Positions 40,775 through 52,539 of a stretch of 64,000 nucleotides of DNA are shown piece after piece. Source of the stretch: Acanthacorydalis orientalis (taxonomy: Eukaryota; Arthropoda; Insecta; Megaloptera; Corydalidae). Where the stretch lies: the NCBI GenBank assembly GCA_034766995.1, contig CM068318.1:4517501-4581500 (forward strand), read 5' to 3'. Below the pieces are notes generated by a model, which saw nothing but the letters and a program-made list of their open reading frames with translations, was not told the DNA's origin and did no database searches. Each line of letters starts with the position of its first letter. The first letter of the stretch is position 1. Both the position numbers and the translations under genes were made by a program.

Positions 40775-41559
40775 CATTGTTATATTCGGTTATTATTCCT
40801 TTGTATCTATTTTTCGATATAATTGCATTTTTTCCTTGTAGGTTTCTGCTGAGTCTGATTTTCCTACTGTTAAAAGTATAAAACCAAGCAGTGCCTCGAA
40901 GGAAAATCCTAATGATATTGAATTATATTCAGCTTGTATGTTTTTTTTTATAAACAAGGTTATAGATATTTTCAAAGTTCATTGAAATACGTTCAATCAT
41001 TTGTAGACAAAAAAAGACAAATAACAGAGACTAATAATATTTAAATTATGTAGTTTGATCGAAATTTCGTACTCCTGTTTATCTATTTTTCGACACAAAA
41101 AAAAACTTACGTACGAAATTCGATGATACTATCCTTTTATGACGTGGACATATTGTTCTGAAACAAGATACAAAATATCGAACTCCTCGTTATTTCTCTC
41201 CGTTCAAAAATTCAAGAATAAACTCTTCAATATATAACGAGAACTAAATAAAAACGTACGATGGAAATAAAGAATTCAATAGCTAGTATTACTTTGAGTC
41301 ATTGCTTTCTTTTATATCCGCATTACACTATAAAAAGAATAACGAGAAAAGATAAATCTACATTCGAAACGATAAATAAAACCATCTCGTAAAACACGCA
41401 TGTAAATCTCTTAACCCTTTCTTCTTCCATTTCTCTGCGCTGATGCTGCGTTTTATCGACCATTACAAACATTAATGTATGTAGATCAACAGGCAGACAC
41501 GACACACACATACACACATTTGTATGTACATATAACGCACGTACTTATAGTGTGTACAT
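40769..41559. other. gene-free stretch
   Basis: Unique sequence ending in a CA-rich patch at 41500-41580; nothing recognised. Confidence 0.5.
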
Positions 41560-42080
41560 ACTCACACACACACATACCACGCGTCGGTTGCCATCTCAGT
41601 CGCTACAGATGGCAGACAACGTGGCTGTCAGGTATTATCCATGTTAGTCAATGCGATAAAGGTGACTAGCCCTTGTGACGACGAACTGCTTGCGCCACCC
41701 TTCACTATTGTCCCCTGAAGCTTCACAGTACAATTGTCACAAATATATTGTCGGTGGTTACGCGAGGGTGAGTAGTTAATTCTAACGGTCCGGGTGGATA
41801 AAAGCTGCTATAATGGGGCTCGGTTTTAGCGAAGGATATACCGGGGCGGAATGACGAACGTAGTGTTTATTCTTCCTCGTAGGCACTTCCGCTGTGAATC
41901 TATTTAGCGTCGGTCGGTGGGAGTTGATTACAAAGTGTTGCGTGGCGGCGGCCACCATACTATCACGAACGTTGATACGAATGTGTTCTGTGGGGCAGAC
42001 GGAGGGGTTCTATGGGGCAGATGGAGGGGTTCTATGGAACAGTGTTATTAAATTTTCGTAGAGAGATCGCGACGTATCCG
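41560..42080. promoter_or_regulatory. GC-rich island with inverted TGCCATCT pair
   Basis: This island has a perfect 8-bp inverted repeat, TGCCATCT (41589-41596) and AGATGGCA (41607-41614) with a 10-nt spacer, which places two CTCF/Pho-like cores back to back. A near match GGGTGGCGC lies on the minus strand at 41692-41700. The 22-bp tandem repeat at 41986 is in the same island. An ATG at 41608 opens only eight codons before a weak GTATTA donor-like site, so I do not call an exon. An insulator or promoter is the preferred reading. Confidence 0.35.
41986..42037 (+). repeat. 22-bp GC-rich tandem repeat, ~2.4 copies
   Basis: The unit TTCTRTGGGGCAGAYGGAGG plus GG starts at 41986, 42008 and 42030 (last copy partial). 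It is the only GC-rich minisatellite I see. Confidence 0.9.
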
Positions 42081-43420
42081 ATACTGTAAATTTGATTCCA
42101 TATTTTTTTTTTGTTCTGCCCGGTCAATTTAAATGGTAATTCGCACTGGCGATGCGATGAAAAATACTCCAAGATAGATTAGTACGTGGAGTTTACTTCC
42201 TTTTTCTCTGGTATTGTTCAGAATATTTATCTAGAATGTATGTAAACGACAAGGATTTTAATCAGTTTACATTATCTATTTTTTTTTACTTATAGTAAAC
42301 GTTATATAAAATCAATATTAATCTAATGCAGTTTTAATATAAATACAGGATTTTATTAAAGTTGATCTTACCTTATATTAACACTTATTGATTAAGTTGA
42401 GTTATTATTAACACTGAGATATTTCTTAAGAAATATTTTTCTTGTAGTTATGATAAACTTCTAAATATGATTACCGGGAAATAAATCGCACAGAAGTTCA
42501 ATTTCGCACAAGTTTCAAAAAAATACATTACCTGAAAATTTCTAAGAATTTCTTTATAATCAATTTATTTTCGAATGTTTTTAATATGAAATATCAATTA
42601 TCTGAAAAATACATTTCATTGAAACATGAAATCATGAAAGGACTTTATTAAGAATGTTTATAATATATATAAAGATATACTGTTGTAAAAAAGGGGTTGA
42701 TTATTCGATCTAATTTCCTTCTATCTTTATTTATACCAGTTACATGAAATCGTTTTATACATAAAGGATGTTAATGTCATTTCAGATAAACAAGGATATT
42801 ATTATAATCTAACTTTCAAATTTTTGATAAATATTATTCTCTTTATTTTTTCCTAGAATAAAAAATCAATTTTTGACTCACTGTTTAATCTACATTGAAT
42901 ATTATTAATCGTAAAGACTATTTTACAGAAGATTAATGATGTAGTTAGTATCTATTGATGAAAAGATTGTAAGTAGTCGTAGTTTAGTGAATATGATATT
43001 GTGCTACAGAGTAGTGTATTATTTGGCTTGAATTAGTTTTATTATCATATTTACTTGTTAATATATCGTAATATCTAGTTCTTCTTCAATGATTATATTT
43101 ATAGATGTATTGAGGAAATATATGGCACATAAATTTATTAAATGTGATTTAAATTCAAATATCGACTGCCTTCTTTTTTTTTAAATTGAAAAATAAAAAC
43201 TGGTTACAAAACCTGAAGAAAAGTTCACCAAATGTTTATGAATGAATTAGTAGAACCCTTTTTGAATATCGGTGGATTAATAAATAAATAAAGAAGAAAG
43301 TTACAAGTCCGAATGTAATTGTTGACGAACTGAAAAGTAAACGTTCGCAAATAAACGAGCGTACAACTAACGCAGTTATCCCGGAATTTACTCGACGTCC
43401 AAGACATTTGGAACATCTAA
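42081..43420. other. gene-free stretch
   Basis: AT-rich unique sequence; nothing recognised. Confidence 0.5.
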
Positions 43421-43800
43421 TCTACTGCTTTTGTTATTAGCGGCCAAACAATAAACACGTCATTCCAAGAAGGACATGGATGTTAACCGACCGTGGCTTG
43501 TCCGTGTAAATATACTGAGGACCATAATTAATTTAAGCACCGAGCTATTCATTTTCGGGTTGTCCGTCACGGACGAACAGATAACGGAACGCCGCCGTCG
43601 CAAATCCAAAGATAGGCAGTATTGACTTGTTAATACACTGACAACAGTGCACACAATTAAATATAGACACATCGTGAGTGACCCGACAGGTCACACGGCA
43701 TACGTAGGCCATCGGCGTGCACGTTGACGTTACGTTTTATCGAACAACAACGGCAAGACAACTCCCGAGCAGTTTCAATTTTTTATGTAACTTGTCCATC
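43421..43800. other. GC-richer block, candidate regulatory element
   Basis: The block includes ACGGAACGCCGCCGTCG and GGCCATCGGCGTGCACG and a perfect 6-bp hairpin GTGACC-CGACA-GGTCAC at 43678-43694. A 70-codon minus frame at 43460-43672 begins with a hydrophobic stretch resembling a signal sequence, but lacks any other support. Confidence 0.25.
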
Positions 43801-43877
43801 AGAAACGTCAGCGATGTTTGTTCAACGGCTGAGATACATTTGTATTTGTTAAATTTTCAAGAATGCCCATTAACATA

Positions 43878-43882
<5 letters not shown>

Positions 43883-43939
<57 letters not shown>
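43883..43939. repeat. (TA)n microsatellite
   Basis: About twenty-eight TA units. Confidence 0.93.
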
Positions 43940-43942
<3 letters not shown>

Positions 43943-44255
43943 TGTTGATTTTAGTACAAATTTAACACAATAACTCCGTCCAGAATAAGTTTTGATTTTC
44001 ATTAGAGCAAAATTCATCTCCATAATTATTTGTAAAAGGTCTTCAATGCTTTCGTCACATATATCTGTTTTATCTGTAAGGACTTTCAACAATTTCAACT
44101 CTTTATAAATGTTTAAACAAATTTAATCACTTTATAGTATGAATAAAACCGTCCTAAAGTATAGTGAACTAAAATCATAAATAATCATTCTACAGAAACA
44201 TGTCTGAACAAAACAAAACTAATGAGAAAATAAACGCAGAATAAAATTCTGAAAA

Positions 44256-44380
44256 TATTGTTAAATTCATTTTCATAAATGAATTATTCTCTCCATTATG
44301 AATTATTCATCCCAATGAATCACAGAATTTTTCTGTCCGAAAATATTCAATAAATGATTATTGATCATTTTTAATTGTAT
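44256..44380 (+). repeat. unnamed dispersed repeat (copy E)
   Basis: TTGTTAAATTCATTTTCATA, AATGAATTATTCTC, then GAATTTTTCTGTCCGAAAAT and ATTCAATAAATGATTATTG-ATCATTTTT follow the family order. Confidence 0.5.
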
Positions 44381-44392
44381 CACGAAAATCTC

Positions 44393-44407
44393 GATGGCAG
44401 TGCCATC
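44393..44407. promoter_or_regulatory. perfect GATGGCA palindrome
   Basis: GATGGCA-G-TGCCATC is a 7-bp inverted repeat with a single central base, directly after dispersed copy E. It repeats the half-site seen at 41589-41614 in a different spacing. A factor site is possible by inference. Confidence 0.3.
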
Positions 44408-46884
44408 ATCATCAGAGCGTTCGTATACAGAAAAATCTCTAGATTTTTCTATACTTTATCGAACAGAGGATGATGTAGTATTGACTGTTTTATTCAAATA
44501 ACATGAGATTATTCAAACAATAGTAATTAATATTTTGATTGAAACTTATTAATCTTAACCTATAATTTATACAAACACATATATGTTCTTATAATATTTA
44601 TGGATCGAATTTTATTCCATAACAACACAATCGGTCAAACAGAATTAATAGTATTTCTTTTTATGAAAATTTACAATTTTTATAGCCTTGCCTTTAACAT
44701 TAAATCAATGATTCATTACATTGTAAAATTGTAATGCCGTTTTTTTTTATTTTAACTATAAACCCACGAGTGATTAATGTATACTAATTTTTAAATGTAA
44801 AATAATTAATTGACTTTTTTATTAATCAATTATGTTTCGAGTTTCGAATGCACAAATAGAAATAAAATATTCTGTATCAATTTTTTAACATATCGTTACT
44901 TTTTCCAACGTATACTTTTTTATATATATATATATATATAAACACATATGTATGTTTTTATGAACTTATGTACATGGCTCGTAGAGATGTTGATCTATTT
45001 GCCGATTACAAATATTATATTTAGCGATGACATTGATAATCTATACATTTCAATATTATAATTTTTTTTTATTTCTACATATTTTGACAGCGTACGTCAT
45101 CATTTCAATTCAGTTTGGTTTAATCTTACAGTCAGATCTGTTTATTCGTTCTGTGAAAATATTTAACACTAATCAAGGCGAAAAAAAAATAAATTGAATT
45201 AAAGGAATATCAGTGAATGGGGGTTATCCAGTCTTAGATTTATTTTTTAAAAACCGTGTGTAGTACATTTAAAAAAATAGTTATTAAAAAAACAAGTTCA
45301 ATTAAAATTAAATGTTCTACAGAACTGGATTTTAATTTCAATATTCAAACATTTAAATAATATTAGATTTCAATAATGAAATGTTTTGCAAGTTATTAAA
45401 CTTATGTTTTGTAATCTTTAATAAACGTGGCTCTGACATGACTAATGACAGATAACAAACAGTTCATAAAAAAGTTTTAAAATTATTAAACACGTGTTTA
45501 ATTTTTTCAACGATTTATGTATTTATTTTGACAGTACTTTTAATCAATAAGTGATACTAAACCCAATAAAAAAACATTTTTAATTCACGTTGAAATACTA
45601 GTTATTATTTTTATTCTTCTTAGTTTCTTCTTGATGTGAGAATATTAATTTGTACTTTTATAAATATAAACATTTTCATAAATATATAATTAAAACATGC
45701 TACGGTTTATTTAATTTCGAATCATTAACACTCACTATACGTTAATTAAATCATACAAAATCTCGTAATGCGAAAGAGAATAAACATGAAAACGTTTTTA
45801 CTGATATTCAGAAATATAGTTATTAAATTTTAATATCCGATTAAATAATTTCCACTCGAAATTCGTCAACATTTTAATAACATACATTCGAAACTTTTTG
45901 TTAATACGACGTGTTTATTAATTTATCCATTTTAATTAAGACACTTGCTGTAAATTATAAACCCGTGGATATAAATAAACGTTTACGATATTATATTTTG
46001 TGATTGAACTGAAAATTCGTATGATAATTTGGATCGTTATATTGTTAATTTTATTACTTCGAACAAGTTCTGCGTTCATTAGTTCCTTTAATTAGGCATT
46101 TATATATATTTTTTTGTACATTTACACCGATTTTTATGCCTGTTTTGAATACAGGAAACTCGTTCATTATTTATACGATTTTTATGATAGTTTGACAGTT
46201 TGTATCTTTTTATTATTTGTAAGAAAACGTGTATGAGAAAAAGTTTTATTTGATTGTTGTAGATTTTTATATTTTTTTTATACAACCGGTACACGTTTGT
46301 AGGAAGTCAATCGATTAAGATTTAATGTAAAATATTAAAAAAAAAATGCTTCATCAATTCTAATATCATTTGTTTATATATACAATCCTTCATGAGAAAA
46401 ACAACAATACCTATTGTATTCATGAATATGAAAAAAGTTCAAGGTCACATCTTTGTATTATTACTGAAGTTTTTAGAATCTATAAGATATTTTTTATACA
46501 CGGTAAACGATTTTCGTATAAAAAAATTAACTCCTTTTTATAAGAAAAATTAGACTGCTTACTGTGCTCATACATTGAGCCTGGAAAAATTCTGTTTGTA
46601 ATTGAAATCTCAAATGAGCTTAACAGCACGAAATCAAACTTCGTTAATGGAAAACGGTTACGTATCAAAAGATGGAGCATTGAAATTGATATACAAATTG
46701 AATATCGAATAAGGGTTGCATATAGATACAAGAAGGTAGCTCTTCTATCCCACTTTAGTTTCTATCGAGATAAGCTTTCATCGTTAGCAGTCTACTTGAA
46801 TATTATATTTTACTGATGGCTATAAAATTAAAGTAAACTCGTTTGGACGGTTTAATGCTGTACTATTAATACAATCATGCATTT

Positions 46885-46887
<3 letters not shown>
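44408..46887. other. gene-free stretch with one short TA array
   Basis: AT-rich unique sequence, with about ten TA units at 44920-44940. Small frames on the minus strand (46100-46294, 46480-46731) have chance-like composition. Nothing recognised. Confidence 0.5.

Positions 46888-46937
<50 letters not shown>
46888..46937. repeat. (TA)n array abutting a mariner end
   Basis: About twenty-four TA units whose last TA is also the target-site dinucleotide of the mariner that follows. Confidence 0.93.
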
Positions 46938-46941
<4 letters not shown>

Positions 46942-47924
46942 GTGTACAAATTAATCCGGTGCCTTTATTTATAGAAAATGAATGTTTATTTACGGAAAAA
47001 TGGAATACATTTCAATTCTCAAATTATCCCCTATTGTTTTGTATAATTATGTTCCGTCTGTCGAGTAATTGACGAATGTCTTGTCGAAAAAATATGATAG
47101 CTTTTAGTCGATGAAGGACCTCTTCCACTATTTTAAAATGAGTTAGGTCAGTAATCAGTTAGGTGATGTTGGAGCGACAAGAACAGGTGATAATTATGAG
47201 AAAGAACTTCCCAGTCCAATGAATAAATAACGTCCTTGGTCCCTTTCGTGACATGAGTCCAAGTTCTGACGTGTTGCAAATGACTTGCCTCGTTCCCTTG
47301 CCAGTGAATGATTTTTTTCTCTCTAATTCGTCACTCAAACGGATGAGCTGCTGTTGGTAATGTTCTGAATTTACTATCTGACCAGGTTTCGAGCAACTCA
47401 TAATACACCACACCATTAACATTTAGCTTTTGAATTTTTTTCAGTCGATGCAGATAATAGGAAGTTGCTTACTGGGTAATTCAGAGTTGTTGACCGTGTT
47501 CATGTTCAGTCTGAGCAGAGTTTTCCTTTAACAGCTACTCATATTCTTCGTTTTCAATTAGTTTCAGTTGTCCAAGACGTTCTCGATTGGAAATATCAAA
47601 ATTACTACTTCGGAGTCTTTAAAACTATTTTTTTGATGTTAACGCATCACAACACCTTTCCCTAAAGGTAAACCAATTATTCCTGCAGCTTTGGTAGAAT
47701 TGTTTTTTAACTGGAATGTGAAAAGGGTGGAATGACTAATATGTTTCCTTGCCGATACCATTGTGTTCACTACGGTTCTGTGAGGTTATGCTAACTGCTT
47801 GACCAAAACATGTTTTTTTTAAACGTTAAAGTTAACATTTCAATACCCTAGAACGACAAAATTTAATTTAAACCAGAGTTATGATTGATTCAATTTAAAT
47901 GTACAGAATTAATTTGTACACCAA
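46938..47924 (-). mobile_element. mariner element, 987 bp, inactive
   Basis: The left end TTAGGTGTACAAATTAATCC and the reverse complement of the right end, TTGGTGTACAAATTAATTC, are imperfect inverted repeats, and TA lies just outside both ends (46936-46937 and 47925-47926). The transposase reads on the minus strand, so the element's own 5' end is at 47924. Full-length mariners of this type are near 1.3 kb; the difference agrees with a loss of about 300 bp inside the transposase. It belongs to the same family as the short copies at 23.3 and 58.0 kb. Confidence 0.9.
47018..47765 (-). pseudogene. mariner transposase pseudogene
   Basis: Read on the minus strand across several frames, the remnant has an N-terminal helix-turn-helix region (STKAAGIIGLPLGKGVV), an ISNRERLGQLKLIENEE linker-like region and LHRLKKIQKLN, then joins directly to GVVYYELL with KPGQIVNSEHYQQQLIRL. 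The join near 47421 omits the stretch that in mariners carries the first catalytic aspartate (the GDEKW region). The HDNA block with the second aspartate is unrecognisable, and the C-terminus (IRQLLDRRNIIIQNN) is still visible near 47030. Stops and frameshifts occur throughout. It cannot make an active enzyme. Confidence 0.8.
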
Positions 47925-48040
47925 TATATACAACACATAAAGCGTCTGTTCGAATAATTTTGTATTTAAAAATGAAAAATCACTTTTATTTTTTTTTTAA
48001 TTTTCATCAAATTAGAAAATTGTATTTCGACCATCAAAAC

Positions 48041-48137
48041 GATCACAATCAATAATCAAAAACAATCAGTAATCAATTACCGAACATTTACGTGGCGTGG
48101 GAAAGTGAAAAATTCATTTGTGACAATTCAGCGCTTG
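48041..48137 (-). repeat. unnamed dispersed repeat (copy F)
   Basis: On the minus strand it reads GTCACAAATGAATTTTTCAC, then CCACGCCACG, GGTAATTGATTACTGATTG and GATTATTGATTGTGATC, agreeing with copies D and B. Confidence 0.45.
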
Positions 48138-48412
48138 TACAAATCATTTGTAATCTATTTTTTCGATAATGCAATCATATAAAAAAATATTTACTAATCA
48201 TTGACCTTAACAAGTGTAATTACTACTTTAAACATTACACTTCATTACAAATTGCAAAATATATACATATGTTTATTCTTTAATAATTTATTGAAAACAT
48301 ATAAGCATTTCATTTATTCTAATTATTTAAATATTGCATCGTGTTTTATTGACATCTATTCGAATATTAAATAATATTTGAACTATATAACATATACATT
48401 AAACAGAAATGT

Positions 48413-48414
48413 TT

Positions 48415-48498
<84 letters not shown>
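48413..48498. repeat. (TA)n microsatellite
   Basis: About forty TA units. The 113-codon frame crossing it is half Tyr-Ile repeat; its remaining 70 residues have no recognisable domain. Confidence 0.93.
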
Positions 48499-48500
<2 letters not shown>

Positions 48501-48778
48501 GTGTGCGAGCATAACAAGCGGTATCCAACAGTCAATAAGCTGTACGATCTTTGTTTCATTTCCAATACTATTGAATCATTAGTCAGACACGGCAACTATT
48601 TACACGCGTATTATTTTTCTTGTAACGAGATATTATTAATGACGGGCCGACATAATGATTGCTTTGTAAACATACATTTAAAATATGAAAATATTACATG
48701 CACAGTATGTGGTCGCTGACTAAGTAGGGTAGTTGTAATGTAGTTTATGTATATCTCTCTGTATATGCGTCTATTCGT

Positions 48779-48808
48779 TATATATATATATATATATATA
48801 TGTATATG
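48779..48808. repeat. short (TA)n microsatellite
   Basis: About eleven TA units ending in TGTATATGG. Confidence 0.88.
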
Positions 48809-49373
48809 GTATGTATAAACACGTATATAATTTAATAATAGTCGAACTCGTACCCGTGTCGAATCGAGAATGATGGATGGAAACTTAATTATGTCATTAA
48901 TCTGAAATTAAATAGATATGACCTCGTTGAAAATATTTCAATGGACCAGTGATTGACAATCCTGCGGTTATACTCAGTACCGATATTCAAGTGTAGCCCG
49001 AAAGGTTAGCTGTAAGTGAATTTCATAGCATTATAGTGAAATGAAAAATATCCGGTTATACTTATAACTTCAGACCGATATTTTATATTAACTTTCTTTA
49101 AAAAGTATTTTTTTGTATTTCTCAAATTTTTTTACATTTCCCACAAAACGTACAACTTTTTTTAGACAAAAATGTTGAATAACTGTTTATTAGTCATGTT
49201 TTATAGTTGTTTATAAGCATTTCGATAGAGATTTTATCTTTGCTAGAGAGATAAATGTAGAAACATCTCAAAATTCATCATTTAAATTCAGACATACAGC
49301 TGAAAATGATAATATTTGATAGATTTAATGTTTTTAAGTACATTTTTAATCCAAAGACAAATTGAAAGTAATA
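48809..49373. other. gene-free stretch
   Basis: Unique sequence, CpG-richer before 49020; nothing recognised. Confidence 0.5.
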
Positions 49374-49379
49374 TGTATG

Positions 49380-49412
<33 letters not shown>

Positions 49413-49420
49413 ATATATAA
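49374..49420. repeat. (TATG)n(TA)n(TATG)n microsatellite
   Basis: TA core bordered on both sides by TATG units. Confidence 0.9.
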
Positions 49421-50279
49421 TTTCTATTGATTTCAACTCATATAACAATGAAAAAGAAAAAAATCTGTGATTTTTTTGAGTTTTTTTTTGCATATGAATT
49501 ATTTTTAATCATTTTGCTAAATAATAAAATATTATATAGTAAAACGATTATATTTTGCTATTTATAAATAAATTAATTTACAAAAATATTTATTATTAAA
49601 ACATGTACTGTTTGGATACAGCGTTTTGTTAACAACTCCAAAAAATTAAATAAACAGCGAGTGTATAAACGCATTCAAGTATCTTTGCAGTTGAACGTTT
49701 TATAAACTCAGGTGGTAGTTAAAATTAGGGTCGATTGTTTAATGGGGCTGCAGCAAAATAATGCACAGATAATATTTGTTACTCTTTTTTAATTATGAAT
49801 AGTGTTTATGAAGGGTAGTGCTAATCATGAAATGAGAACGAAGGCTTGTATAGTCAGTACGTTTAGGGTTGAAACAAAGAAGATTGGAAAACATGGTTCT
49901 CTTGTAAACGGCGTGGTAAATATTTCATTGTTCAGTCGGTTCGAATGGTAATTAAAAACGTTATCGATTGCCAGACCGATTGTTAAATTAAAAAAAAGGT
50001 ACAATCGAGGGTTCGATTATATAGTTTGTTGGATTTATCCGGTACGATCGTGACTGTAAAGTGATTCGACTGAAAATACAAATAAGTTAGAAGAAATGTT
50101 CAGAAAAAAAACTAATTGAATTTTGTTTATTCAATTTAATATCTTTGTTTAAAAAAAGATTCATACAAGTGTTTTGTTATAGTTTAACTTATTTATACTT
50201 TTTAATTATTCAACTTGAACAGAAATATTATCATAAATTAATTCCATAATATGTGGGTTTATACTAAAAGGAAGGCCAA
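49421..50279. other. gene-free stretch
   Basis: AT-rich unique sequence; nothing recognised. Confidence 0.5.
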
Positions 50280-50800
50280 GTGTTAAACCAGACACATTTG
50301 TTTTAAGAAATAAATCCGAATTTTTCCCTGTGAAAATCTATCGAGACGTATAATAAACCAGCTTTGTTTATAACGAATTAGTCGCGGTGTCAATTCACCT
50401 ACGCACTGTAAATTAATAATGTTCAAGTAGAAACTTATAGCCACAAGCGGCCTTTTATAATAATCGCGGCGGCTAACAACCACCCAATGTCATTTTAATA
50501 ATTTATGGACCGATTATATTACTTGCCCTCTGCGGCACGGCCGAATAAATAGGATCACGATAGATTATGCCGTATTTGTTCATTAATAATAACATGGGTC
50601 CAGACGTAAGTCACGAATCGGAGCTTTTGTGTTATCGTATATTGTCAATTCGATCTCTGCTAAGGAGTTCCGCGTGTCAACATTATCGAGAAGACGTTTA
50701 TGCAGATGTCTTGTTTATTGATGAAACCACGAAGGACTGCGAACTCGAGACCCACGGACGAATTATTTGTTTTCTAATCAAATGTTGAATAATTTTAAAC
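50280..50800. other. GC-richer block, candidate regulatory element
   Basis: CpG-rich words (ATAATCGCGGCGGCTAAC, GCGGCACGGCCG) alternate with homeodomain-type cores (TTTTAATAATTTATGG). A 73-codon frame at 50567-50788 has mixed composition but no recognisable domain. It resembles the island at 38.4-39.1 kb in style. Confidence 0.28.
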
Positions 50801-51940
50801 TTTTGACTAGATTCCGAATATCATTTCCACTAAAGAGTGTCTAGTTTGAAATAATTCGTTCATCGATCAGATTAAGTGAGATTCATGATTAATCGTTCGT
50901 ACTGAAGTTAAAATTGTCGTTGTTGAACATTTAGATCGAGCTTAATTTCACGAATAATATTCAATCAATAGATTCTCAGGTCAGATAAAATTTCACTCGT
51001 CGCATCCGGTCTGCGGGTAGTACTTGGTCTGTGTGTTTGTTCTAATCTAATAAGTCGCTTTTCATTAATAAACTTGTTAGCTGTAGAACAGTCTATGTTT
51101 TAGAGAATTGTTGTAATCGGTTCGAGTAGGTGCGTTGTTTATAATCAGCAATATCTGCTTTAAGTTTGTACAAAATATCGATTTAATAAACATGAACGAT
51201 ATGAATGAATGAAATAACATGTTTTTTTTTTAATAAAAAAACTGACAAATAATATCTTTTTATATACAATTATTTATAGAATCTTTTATCAGTCATCATG
51301 TTTTCGGACGACCTTAAAAAAATTTTCAGCTTCAATTCATTTTCTTTCAGTTATGTTTTATCTGTTATTAAATTGTTGGGTATGACAGATCAAACGTTCA
51401 TGTCTTCGTGACTGAACTTGTATCATTTTTTAAGTTTTATAAATACAGTTTTGAAATCAATCTATTCCGTAAATAATGCAGGATTCTTAAGGAAATTTAA
51501 AGAATAAAACACCACTTGTGTTGTTTATTCAATCAATGATGTATTTTTTCTTCATATCTTGCACATTTTTTATTTCTTTTCAAAATTTTTAATTTTTTAA
51601 ATACACAAGAATTTAATTTAGTCATATATTCAATCAAATGTTCATTCACACATTTCTGACATTATAATTAACGTGAAACTTAGAGTTTTTTTCGATTGTT
51701 TCTTTAGTTGAGCTTAGAAGGAAAGAAATCTAAGCATCTTTTGGAGTTTGTTGTGAAAATATCTATATTTCATTTAAATTACCTTATAGGTTTAAATAAA
51801 ATGATGATCATATTGTGCTATACAGAAATACTAATGAAAATAAAACATTAAGGTGTAATTTTTGTAATATATATGGCTTGGAAAATAGAATGTTTTCCAA
51901 ATGAAAGAATAATCAACGTTTCGAAACTATACTTAAAACA
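50801..51940. other. gene-free stretch
   Basis: AT-rich unique sequence; nothing recognised. Confidence 0.5.
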
Positions 51941-52151
51941 TTTTCTTCAAGTGTTGCTTAGTTGGTCGTTATGAAGGATGCTAGCGACCTTCTTCATCTT
52001 CAAGACTCTCGTCCCCAGCACGAAATTTTTGGAACCACCATTGCACCGTACGTTCCTTAACAGTATCCGTACCAAAAGTATCGTTTAGTTGACGAGAAAT
52101 GACCACCAGTTTTGAACTCACGCCAGAAATTTGTTCTTATTTCATTTTCAT
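51941..52151 (-). pseudogene. mariner transposase N-terminal remnant
   Basis: From an ATG at 52151 or 52145 the frame soon meets a stop (MKMK*), then reads the DNA-binding region with TVKERT and WWFQKFRAGDESLEDEE, the very conserved second helix-turn-helix and linker of this mariner group. A stop replaces a codon after EEGR, and a one-base shift is needed to continue into NDQLSNT. All catalytic residues are absent. It is a dead fragment, clearly of a different family from the copies at 23.3, 46.9 and 58.0 kb. Confidence 0.82.
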
Positions 52152-52338
52152 TTTTAATTTAATAGCTCGGTTTAAAGAAAAAATTAATAATAAAACCAAA
52201 ATCGATGTTACCGAAATACAGACCGAAAAATGGATTTTAAAATGATATTGGCATAAACACGATGCAATGACACTGATTGAAAAAAATAAAGTCAGAATTC
52301 AAAAAAGAAAAACCGCAATTATTTTCCTACCAACCTAA
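51941..52338 (-). mobile_element. 5' fragment of a second mariner family
   Basis: The element starts on the minus strand at 52338 with TTAGGTTGGTAGGAAAATAA followed by TTGCGG, next to TA at 52339-52340. This is close to the TTAGGTTGGC...ATTGCGG ends of mellifera/cecropia-type mariners. About 190 bp of leader and the first part of the transposase follow, then similarity fades near 51941. No opposite inverted end is visible, so the element is truncated. Confidence 0.8.
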
Positions 52339-52539
52339 TAGAAATATACATCTAATAATTTTTGTATCCGTTTTCGTAAAATTTGAAGTTAAAAGCTGTT
52401 AGTCATTGAACTCTCTCACAGCAATTGATAAAAAGTATAACTTTGAATCGAATTCCATTTTCTATACAATGAATTATTAATGTTCATTTCTTATACTTGT
52501 AACTTTCATTCACAGGGGAAATTTTTCAATTTTCTTTAA
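52339..52539. other. gene-free stretch
   Basis: Short AT-rich unique sequence; nothing recognised. Confidence 0.5.

Noticed and set aside
41608..41632. ATG in GCTACAGATGGCAGAC as a first exon
   Set aside because: Only eight codons before a weak GTATTA donor; the ATG is better explained as part of the TGCCATCT/AGATGGCA inverted repeat.
48499..48719. About 70 residues after a TA array as a coding exon
   Set aside because: No ATG outside the array, no clear acceptor and no recognisable motif; Cys/His placement does not fit a zinc finger.
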